5,281 nucleotides of DNA. Source: Bacteroidales bacterium. GTDB taxonomy: Bacteria > Bacteroidota > Bacteroidia > Bacteroidales > JAOZTL01. The stretch covers positions 1 through 5,281 of the forward strand of contig JAOZTL010000252.1 of assembly GCA_029942205.1 (NCBI GenBank), given 5' to 3'. The notes under the pieces were generated by a model, which saw only the letters and a program-made list of their open reading frames with translations, was not told the origin of the DNA and did no database searches. Both the position numbers and the translations under genes were made by a program. Within the stretch, counting starts at the first letter, position 1, and each line of letters starts with the position of its first letter. Shown here one piece after another: positions 1-4,827 of the stretch.

Positions 1-294
1 TCAAATATAAGCATTATTTTTAACTTTAGAGGGATTAAGCGGACAAGCATAATAATTTTAGATTTTAAATATTCCAACATTACGTATAGCAAACGCTCTC
101 AATGGTTCTTATTTTATACCGAAACCAAAAAAGGAATTTATAGCCCAGAGATAAAAACTGACGCAATATTTGAACCTTTGGATAAAATCAACACCACAAC
201 GATTAATAATTTTAAACTATTCATAGTCAATGATACTGACATCAAACTGAAAGGTTATGTTAGTTTTAGCGGTATTTTCTTCTACCAAGACTAG
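1..294 (+). CDS. C-terminal 97 residues of an unrecognised protein (5' end outside the window)
   Basis: Frame 1 is open from the first base to a TAG stop at 292-294, giving 97 residues that end in ...SGIFFYQD. No start codon is needed because the gene enters from the left edge. The segment is rich in Ile, Phe, Tyr, Thr, Asn and Lys with alternating hydrophobic residues. It looks like a beta-rich soluble domain, with no clear membrane helix and no motif I recognise. Use of AT-rich codons matches the neighbours, and 97 codons without a stop in such AT-rich DNA supports real coding. The gene converges on the glycosyltransferase, with 29 bases between the stop codons. Such beta-rich tails do occur at the C-terminus of membrane glycosyltransferases and surface proteins, but nothing here proves that. 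Function unknown. Confidence 0.6.
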   Translation, partial: SNISIIFNFRGIKRTSIIILDFKYSNITYSKRSQWFLFYTETKKGIYSPEIKTDAIFEPLDKINTTTINNFKLFIVNDTDIKLKGYVSFSGIFFYQD

Positions 295-323
295 TCTTCG
301 ATCTGTTTGATATTGCTTACACA
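294..323 (+). repeat. Short copy (R1) of the intergenic hairpin repeat
   Basis: This fills the gap between two convergent genes. It begins with GTCTTCG at 294-300. Its 306-323 segment (TTTGATATTGCTTACACA) matches 4725-4742 of copy R3 at 17 of 18 bases. Similarity stops exactly where the glycosyltransferase stop codon begins (324), so the 3' two thirds of the longer copies is missing. A 12-base perfect palindrome (AAGACTAGTCTT, 287-298) spans the upstream gene's stop codon. It may be a remnant of the repeat, or act as a weak terminator for both genes. Confidence 0.55.
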
Positions 324-1433
324 CTAGGATAATGAACGAAAAACAGCAATCAGCTTTGTTTCTTCTTGTTCCCAAACAAGCTGATTTGCTGCTTTTTTCA
401 AATTTTTCTGCCATTTCTCATTCATTTTCTCATCGCTCAATATTTGTATAATTTGTGCTGCCAATTTTTTTTCTTCAAAACTATCAACAATTGCCCCAAC
501 ATCATATTCCTCAACAATAGCACGCATTTCGGGCAAAGGCGATACCAATACGGGAATTTCTGCTTGAATGTAATCAAACAGTTTATTCGGCAATGCATAT
601 CGATAACTCAAGCCAATGTCTTGTTCAAGCGACACACCCAAATCCATTTTCTGCGTATATTCATGTAATTTTTCAAAATGTATCCGTCCATGAAAGCATA
701 TTTTATCCGAAAGTTGTTTTTCTTCAATTAATTGATGTAATTTTTCTTCTATTTCTCCTGTTCCAAAAATATGCAGAGTAGTATTTTCTATATGCTTCAT
801 CGCTACAATTAATTGCTCCAAACCACGTGCTTTGTTCAGCATTCCTTGATAAATAATCTGTTTCTCCTTATTCTTATCCGAAAAAAGAGGTTTTTTCCTT
901 TTTGTAGGAAAATTACGAATTACTTCCATTCTCAATCCGTATTTTTGTCTATAATATCGAGCAATAGAAGCACTTACAGTATAAGAATTACTTATTTTAG
1001 GCAAAATAAATTGTTCTATTTTTAGCCATATTTTTTTCACCTTCAAGCGATTTTCTAATTCTGGCTGTTCTGTAAATAATTCATGAGAATCGTAAATAAG
1101 TGTTTTTTTGCGTATGAACGAAGCTAAATAATTTGCAAATAATGTATCTAAATCATTGGATAAAAACAAGTTAGCATCAGAAAATAATAAATAAAGAAAT
1201 AAGCGTAAATTATATTCGGCATAAAACAAAATTCCGCTTGTAAACCACACCCGAAAGCGTTTGGTTTCATAAGCTCGTTCGGATAATTCCAGACTTTTTG
1301 ATTTTATAAAGCCCACTAAAACAGGCGAATACCCAATTTTCAGTAAGCTTTTTGCCACTTTGTCTATTCGTTGATCGGTGGACAAATCGTTAGTAACCGA
1401 AATAATTATTCGTTTTTTATGATTCGTTTTCAC
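324..1433 (-). CDS. GT4-family glycosyltransferase (GT-B fold)
   Basis: This 369-residue protein has the layout of a family GT4 glycosyltransferase, which moves a sugar from a nucleotide-sugar donor onto a lipid-linked or polysaccharide acceptor at the cytoplasmic face of the membrane. The N-terminal Rossmann half starts with IIISVTNDLSTDQRIDK (residues 9-25), a signature frequent in Bacteroidota GT4 enzymes, and includes YDSHE (114-118). The donor-binding half begins near IIYQGMLNKARGLEQL (193-208) and contains HIFGTGE (221-227) and LPNKLFDYIQAEIPVLVS (281-298). The last of these replaces the classic EGFGL-x-LEAMA(C/A)G version of the E-x7-E region. The start is GTG (1433-1431): an in-frame TGA lies upstream and no ATG lies near. 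Length is normal and the gene looks intact. It is divergent from murB. The acceptor and sugar cannot be read from sequence; surface polysaccharide or glycolipid synthesis is likely. Confidence 0.88.
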   Translation of the reverse strand: MKTNHKKRIIISVTNDLSTDQRIDKVAKSLLKIGYSPVLVGFIKSKSLELSERAYETKRFRVWFTSGILFYAEYNLRLFLYLLFSDANLFLSNDLDTLFANYLASFIRKKTLIYDSHELFTEQPELENRLKVKKIWLKIEQFILPKISNSYTVSASIARYYRQKYGLRMEVIRNFPTKRKKPLFSDKNKEKQIIYQGMLNKARGLEQLIVAMKHIENTTLHIFGTGEIEEKLHQLIEEKQLSDKICFHGRIHFEKLHEYTQKMDLGVSLEQDIGLSYRYALPNKLFDYIQAEIPVLVSPLPEMRAIVEEYDVGAIVDSFEEKKLAAQIIQILSDEKMNEKWQKNLKKAANQLVWEQEETKLIAVFRSLS

Positions 1434-1443
1434 AATGCTTTCG

Positions 1444-1451
1444 TATTTTTG
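1444..1451 (+). promoter_or_regulatory. Candidate -7 element for murB
   Basis: TATTTTTG fits the Bacteroidota -7 consensus TAnnTTTG exactly. It lies 52 bases before the chosen murB start, giving a leader of roughly 45-50 bases. The -33 side is weak: no TTG is found at the ideal spacing, only TTCG at 1423-1426. The element lies just outside the glycosyltransferase start codon, so the two divergent genes share this short control region. I see no equally good element for the glycosyltransferase. Confidence 0.4.
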
Positions 1452-1503
1452 TACTAATTTTTTTCAATGTGTGTTCAAATGCTCCAATCTAAAAAGTAAA
1501 CCA

Positions 1504-2532
1504 ATGCTAGAAATAAAACAAAATTTTGATCTCCAAAAATACAATACTTTTCAAGTAAAGGCAAATGCAAAATATTTTGTAAGCATCAGTTCCGACCAAG
1601 AATTATTGGATTTGTTGCGTGATAAAAAATACAAATCAACAGCTAAATTAATTTTGGGAGAAGGAAGTAACATGCTATTTATCAATAACTTTGATGGATT
1701 AATTATTCATACCCAACAAAAGGGAATTGTGATTGAATCCGAAACGGAGTCGGATATTGTGGTGCGGGCTTCGGCAGGCGAGAATTGGGATAATTTAATA
1801 GCGTACTGTGTGCAAAAAAACTGGGGCGGACTAGAAAATTTATCTTTAATTCCAGGTCTTGTCGGTTCATCACCCGTACAAAACATTGGAGCTTATGGTG
1901 TTGAAGCAAAAGATTGCATTACATCGGTTCACGCCATCGAATTAAAAACAGGCAAAAAACGTATTTTTTCAAACGAAGAATGTAATTTTTCGTACCGAAG
2001 TAGTATTTTTAAATATTCGGAAAAAGGGAAATTTGTAATAACAGCCGTTTCGTTTCGATTAAGCAAAGTAAATCACTCATTAAAAATAAATTACGGAGCA
2101 ATAGAAAAAACATTATCTCAATACGAAAATAAAAACATTTCGACTGTTAGGCAAGCTGTCATTCAAATTCGCCAATCGAAATTAGCTGATACAGAGGAAC
2201 ATCCGAATGCTGGAAGTTTTTTCAAAAATCCGGTAATTACCAATAAAAAAGCAGAGAAATTAAGTGGAAAATATCCAGATCTCCCCTCCTACCCCACTCA
2301 CGACCGCACAAAAATAAAAATTGCTGCTGGATGGCTAATCGAAAAAGCTGGGTGGAAGGATAATCCGTCTGAAAAAGTATGCGTACACCACGGTCAGGCA
2401 CTCGTTTTAATCAATACAAAACAAGCAAACGGAGAAGAAATTTTAGAATTTGCAAAAAAAATACAAGCTGATATTTCAACAAAATTCGATATTTTTTTAG
2501 ACATAGAAGTCAATATTATCCACACAAAGTAA
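1504..2532 (+). CDS. murB: UDP-N-acetylenolpyruvoylglucosamine reductase (MurB, type I)
   Basis: MurB is the cytoplasmic FAD enzyme that uses NADPH to reduce UDP-GlcNAc-enolpyruvate to UDP-MurNAc, the second committed step of peptidoglycan synthesis. The 342 residues align by eye with E. coli MurB from end to end. FAD-binding motifs are LILGEGSNMLF and IPGLVGSSPVQNIGAYGVE. YRSSIFK carries Arg165 (E. coli Arg159), NAGSFFKNP carries the proton-donor Ser238 (Ser229), and DIEVNII carries Glu335 (Glu325). Tyr197 in INYGAIE corresponds to the type I substrate-loop Tyr190. All key residues are present. An upstream in-frame ATG at 1435 would add 23 residues of Cys/Phe-rich sequence overlapping the promoter. 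I prefer the ATG at 1504, which places the conserved NFDLQKYNTF start at the usual distance from the N-terminus. The gene is probably monocistronic, as the next gene converges 18 bases downstream. Confidence 0.96.
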   Translation: MLEIKQNFDLQKYNTFQVKANAKYFVSISSDQELLDLLRDKKYKSTAKLILGEGSNMLFINNFDGLIIHTQQKGIVIESETESDIVVRASAGENWDNLIAYCVQKNWGGLENLSLIPGLVGSSPVQNIGAYGVEAKDCITSVHAIELKTGKKRIFSNEECNFSYRSSIFKYSEKGKFVITAVSFRLSKVNHSLKINYGAIEKTLSQYENKNISTVRQAVIQIRQSKLADTEEHPNAGSFFKNPVITNKKAEKLSGKYPDLPSYPTHDRTKIKIAAGWLIEKAGWKDNPSEKVCVHHGQALVLINTKQANGEEILEFAKKIQADISTKFDIFLDIEVNIIHTK

Positions 2533-2550
2533 TAATTATCAATCAATTAA

Positions 2551-3147
2551 CTATTTAATACGTCCATTAGTATTAATCCGAACAGTAGTCCCTATCTGAA
2601 AAGTTTTTGTTTTTCCATTAAGCATTCTAAATGATTTCTTTTTTGCCAATACACCAGTACTAACCTTACCTTCGCTATCAAAATCAACACGAGTTCCTGC
2701 CATAAATAGTGCATTAGGTCCTGTTCCACTTGTCCATAAGCTCGTATTTTGTGCTAAAATACCAAAAGAGACTTTCCCATTTCGTGCAAATCCGACTTCA
2801 CCTCCTGCCAAAAAAATAACATTTGGTCCTTTTGTCCACAAAGACGTATTATTTGACAATGTTCCCTTTATTACTTTTCCTGCTTTATTAAGCACAATAC
2901 GTGTTCCTGATTTAAAAACAACATTCGGTCCTGTTGTCCACAAAGGAGTATTTTTAGCCAATATTCCTTTCATTACCAAACCGTTAGGTGCATAGAAAAC
3001 CTGCGTGCCTTCCATAAAGGCCACTCTTGGTCCTGTGGTAAGTAATCTTTGTTCTGCTATCAACATTTTAGTATCTGCCTGATTTTGAGCAAATAAAAAT
3101 GAATTAAAAAGAATAAATGCCTGTATAAAAATATATCTTAATTTCAT
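2551..3147 (-). CDS. Secreted protein of 34-residue tandem repeats, function unknown
   Basis: The 198-residue product starts with a Sec signal peptide (MKLRYIFIQAFILFNSFLFA, likely cut near residue 20 before QNQ). A short linker is followed by tandem repeats at residues 35-68, 69-102, 103-136 and 137-172, then a degenerate last unit at 173-198. The consensus unit is about LWTxGPNVxFxAGTxVxF followed by xxxGKVxxGxLAxNTS. The fourth copy has two extra residues (LWTSGTGPN). The regular Gly, Val/Phe alternation suggests paired beta strands, possibly a small beta-solenoid or hairpin stack. There are no Cys residues and no catalytic motif is evident. It should act outside the inner membrane. The start is ATG at 3147-3145, immediately before the signal peptide. 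Repeat copy R2 occupies its 5' leader. I do not recognise the family; MORN/YwqK-like repeats are only a loose resemblance. Confidence 0.82.
   Translation of the reverse strand: MKLRYIFIQAFILFNSFLFAQNQADTKMLIAEQRLLTTGPRVAFMEGTQVFYAPNGLVMKGILAKNTPLWTTGPNVVFKSGTRIVLNKAGKVIKGTLSNNTSLWTKGPNVIFLAGGEVGFARNGKVSFGILAQNTSLWTSGTGPNALFMAGTRVDFDSEGKVSTGVLAKKKSFRMLNGKTKTFQIGTTVRINTNGRIK
2628..3045 (-). repeat. 102-base tandem coding repeats
   Basis: The DNA of the secreted repeat protein keeps an exact 102-base period. The GTCCA/GTCCACAAAG landmark (+ strand) occurs at 2732, 2834 and 2936. The CCTGT landmark recurs at 2930 and 3032. Copies have diverged at many third positions, so the duplications are not very recent. 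The fourth coding unit has a 6-base insertion. The outer limits given are translated from the protein repeat boundaries. Confidence 0.75.
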
Positions 3148-3160
3148 GTGTTTAAATCTT

Positions 3161-3239
3161 AAGGTCTTCGACCTATTTAATGTTACTTACATAATTTTGT
3201 AAACATCTTCTATTCAGTAAAATACAGAATTATTAATGT
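3161..3239 (+). repeat. Intergenic hairpin repeat, copy R2
   Basis: Best matched to copy R3 (4712-4788): bases 3210-3239 equal 4759-4788 at all 30 positions and the 5' part differs at scattered sites. Three inverted repeats follow one another. The first is AGGTC-TTC-GACCT (3162-3174). The second is TTACA-six bases-TGTAA (3187-3202). The third is ATTCAGTA-AAA-TACAGAAT (3212-3230), with one A-A mismatch in the stem. It lies 14 bases upstream of the start codon of the secreted repeat protein on the opposite strand, so it would be in that gene's leader. It contains TAATTTTG (3192-3199), which fits a + strand -7 consensus but has no -33 partner. Confidence 0.75.
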
Positions 3240-3444
3240 GATATTCCTTATTGAAACTAAAAAAAAAATTCGCTAATCATTAATATAGAAAACAAAAACA
3301 ATACCAACAAATATGAAAAAACAATAAGCGATTAATTATCAATGAATTACAACCCAAAATCATTCTGTACGAATGAATTATTTACATCGTCAATATCCAT
3401 ACAAAAATAAAACAATTTCATTCATTTTCCAAAAATCAAAAGAT

Positions 3445-3532
3445 TAAGATCTTCGCCTTATACTTCGCATTTATACTGAAATGCTGCAATAATTATGAAT
3501 AAAAAAATATTTGATTAATTTCATCCATTCAC
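3445..3532 (+). repeat. Diverged hairpin repeat, copy R4
   Basis: The left end TAAGATCTTCGCCTTA (3445-3460) matches the start of R3 with few changes and keeps the TAAG/CTTA stem around TCTTCG. The right end at 3513-3532 (GATTAATTTCATCCATTCAC) matches R3 4791-4810 at 16 of 20 positions, and all four differences are transitions. The middle is poorly conserved, and the copy is about 10 bases shorter than R3. Having both ends in the same order supports common origin, but the assignment is weaker than for R2 and R3. Confidence 0.45.
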
Positions 3533-3606
3533 CTTTTTTACATTTCATAAACAAAAAATATATAAAACGAAACAACATTCTATGCTTAAGACTCAGCACT
3601 TCCTGC

Positions 3607-3636
3607 TTGGCAATTTCATTTTTTTTTATATCTTTG
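3607..3636 (+). promoter_or_regulatory. Bacteroidota-type promoter of the ferredoxin/AOR operon
   Basis: The -33 element TTG (3607-3609) is followed by exactly 19 bases and a perfect -7 element TATCTTTG (3629-3636, consensus TAnnTTTG). Transcription should start near 3640, giving a leader of about 34 bases before the ATG at 3674. The leader is AT-rich and has no Shine-Dalgarno sequence, as is usual in this phylum. No operator is evident beyond the T-tract (3619-3627) in the spacer. Confidence 0.7.
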
Positions 3637-3673
3637 AACTAATCATTTTTTAATCAACCAAACTTTTTACTTT

Positions 3674-4018
3674 ATGAAACCACTTCAAAATGTATTTCCT
3701 TTCTCCACTTGGCTCATGAGAGTAGGAGTTGTTTTTTTTACAATTACACGCTATGCTGAAATATTTTTGAGCTTTAATAGCTCTAGCAGAATGTTTTACC
3801 TCGCTTCTATTTTTCTATTATTCAGTTTTTTACTGTTTTTAGGTGGTTTTTTCAAAAAACATAGCCTGACTGTCATTTCTTCCATTTTTCTCATTTTAGC
3901 AACTGGTTATCAGTCATTTATAATATTAAAAGCAGGAATAGACTACAACTTTGCCGTTTATGTGGTATTAGGCTCTGTATTTTTCTATTTTCTAAGTAAA
4001 GGTAACTCACAAAAATAA
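3674..4018 (+). CDS. Small four-helix membrane protein, function unknown
   Basis: The 114-residue product is very hydrophobic, with four predicted membrane helices at about residues 13-34, 40-60, 64-85 and 92-108. Short loops join them, with KKH at 61-63 between helices 2 and 3, and the tail KGNSQK is basic. It has a single His (63) and no Cys, so it lacks the His pairs of a b-type haem anchor and cannot bind iron-sulfur clusters. It is the first gene after the promoter and ends 5 bases before the ferredoxin gene, so the two are almost certainly cotranscribed. This makes a role as membrane partner or assembly factor of the redox module plausible. A DoxX-like four-helix fold is possible by size only. 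I do not recognise the family. Confidence 0.75.
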   Translation: MKPLQNVFPFSTWLMRVGVVFFTITRYAEIFLSFNSSSRMFYLASIFLLFSFLLFLGGFFKKHSLTVISSIFLILATGYQSFIILKAGIDYNFAVYVVLGSVFFYFLSKGNSQK

Positions 4019-4023
4019 ACAAC

Positions 4024-4686
4024 ATGGATAATCAACAATACTCACGAAGAGATTTTTTAAAAAACTTAGCAATTGGTGCAGGAGGTGTTGCTTTAATAGG
4101 TAGCTTCGGGTTCATGTTTAAATTTCCGAAAGCGGATGGTACACTTTCTTCTATCGTTGTAGATTTTGATAAATGTACTGGGTGCAGAACGTGTGAATCG
4201 GTCTGTTCTGCTTATAATCATAAAGTTACAGTAGATTCAGAACAACTAAATGGCTTAGGAAATCCATATTTATCAAATATTCAAGTACATCATTATTTAC
4301 CAGATGCCGATGTTCCCGTAACTTGCAACATGTGCCCCGATACGCCCTGTATCACCGCTTGTCCTGTACCTCCAGACTTGACAACTGGTCGCAAAGCCTT
4401 GTATCGAGATGACGCAACACTTACCATTCGGAACGACCGAGACCGCTGTTTGGGCTGCCAAGAATGTGCTACTGCTTGTAAAACACAACGAGCAGGAATC
4501 ATCATTCCTAACCCCGAAACACACAAACCAGAACGCATGTGCAGACTGTGTGATGGTGATCCTCAGTGCGTTAAGTATTGTCCGTATGGAGCTCTTTCAG
4601 TACAAGAAGTGAATTTTGAACGTGAATTTTTCGGAAAATCAGCAGACGAAATTGCTACCCATTTATTTAATCGATATTATAGTTAA
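4024..4686 (+). CDS. Tat-signal polyferredoxin with four [4Fe-4S] sites (DmsB/YdhY/AorA-like)
   Basis: This 220-residue protein is the electron-transfer subunit type found beside molybdenum and tungsten oxidoreductases. Sixteen Cys form four complete [4Fe-4S] motifs: C51-C54-C57-C61, C101-C104-C109-C113, C142-C145-C148-C152 and C173-C176-C182-C186. The first and third have the Cx2Cx2Cx3C spacing. The second (Cx2Cx4Cx3C) and fourth (Cx2Cx5Cx3C) are looser, as in the DmsB/HycB fold. The N-terminus carries a textbook twin-arginine motif SRRDFLK (residues 7-13) and a Gly/Ala-rich hydrophobic stretch (15-32). No strong AxA cleavage site follows, so the signal may stay as an anchor. The gene starts 5 bases after the membrane protein gene. 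The AOR-family gene 141 bases downstream is the likely catalytic partner, as with E. coli YdhY and YdhV or AorA and AorB of Aromatoleum. Confidence 0.93.
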   Translation: MDNQQYSRRDFLKNLAIGAGGVALIGSFGFMFKFPKADGTLSSIVVDFDKCTGCRTCESVCSAYNHKVTVDSEQLNGLGNPYLSNIQVHHYLPDADVPVTCNMCPDTPCITACPVPPDLTTGRKALYRDDATLTIRNDRDRCLGCQECATACKTQRAGIIIPNPETHKPERMCRLCDGDPQCVKYCPYGALSVQEVNFEREFFGKSADEIATHLFNRYYS

Positions 4687-4711
4687 TGAACTGATATTTT
4701 AGAGTAATAAT

Positions 4712-4810
4712 AAGGTCTTCGCCTTTTGATGTTGCTTACACAATTTTGTAAAATCATACTATTCAGTAAAATACAGAATTATTAATGTATGGTTAATTTC
4801 GTCCACCCAC
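4712..4810 (+). repeat. Intergenic hairpin repeat, copy R3, inside the redox operon
   Basis: The longest copy. Bases 4712-4788 match R2, including the perfect 30-base block at 4759-4788. Bases 4791-4810 match the right end of R4. Hairpins are AAGG-TCTTCG-CCTT (4712-4725), TTACA-CAATTT-TGTAA (4736-4751) and ATTCAGTA-AAA-TACAGAAT (4761-4779). Both arms of the first hairpin differ from R2 yet pairing is kept, which hints at selection on structure. It occupies most of the gap between the ferredoxin and AOR genes. The first hairpin, followed by TTTTG, could act as a weak terminator or attenuator. Confidence 0.75.
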
Positions 4811-4827
4811 TTAAAACAAGCTAAAAC

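Larger units (their letters stand above)
3148..3673. other. 526-base gene-free region with repeats and a promoter
   Basis: No credible gene is present on either strand. The stretch holds hairpin repeat copy R2 (3161-3239), a very AT-rich middle (3240-3440) with an A9 run near 3259-3267, the diverged copy R4 (3445-3532) and the promoter of the redox operon (3607-3636). The longest ATG-started reading frame I traced in the middle (3342-3410) encodes only 22 residues and has no supporting feature. The size of this region between divergent genes is large for the window and seems to be due mainly to repeat insertion or retention. Confidence 0.6.

Noticed and set aside
217..414. 65-residue minus-strand frame
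   Set aside because: It overlaps the ends of two better-supported convergent genes and the repeat R1, and has no recognisable content.
366..1025. Plus-strand frames of 62-100 residues inside the glycosyltransferase
   Set aside because: They are antisense shadows of a clear GT4 gene, with Phe/Leu/Cys-rich low-complexity products.
1435..1503. N-terminal extension of MurB from the ATG at 1435
   Set aside because: The 23 extra residues do not resemble MurB, overlap the candidate -7 element, and the ATG at 1504 gives the normal family length.
2533..2550. Bidirectional terminator between murB and the repeat-protein gene
   Set aside because: The 18 bases contain no GC-rich stem or T-run; only weak AT pairing is possible.
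3192..3199. TAATTTTG in R2 as a + strand promoter
   Set aside because: It lacks a TTG at proper spacing, and the same bases form the conserved second hairpin; R3 has one mismatch. No nearby + strand gene would use it.
3342..3410. 22-codon ATG-started frame in the intergenic region
   Set aside because: It is too short and has no promoter, no recognisable peptide and no sign of conservation visible here.
4293..4612. Frames on both strands inside the ferredoxin gene
   Set aside because: The polyferredoxin frame with 16 correctly spaced Cys explains this DNA fully.
294..4810. CRISPR array or composite transposon made by the repeats
   Set aside because: Copies are hundreds to thousands of bases apart, unequal in length, and no transposase or cas gene lies in the window.
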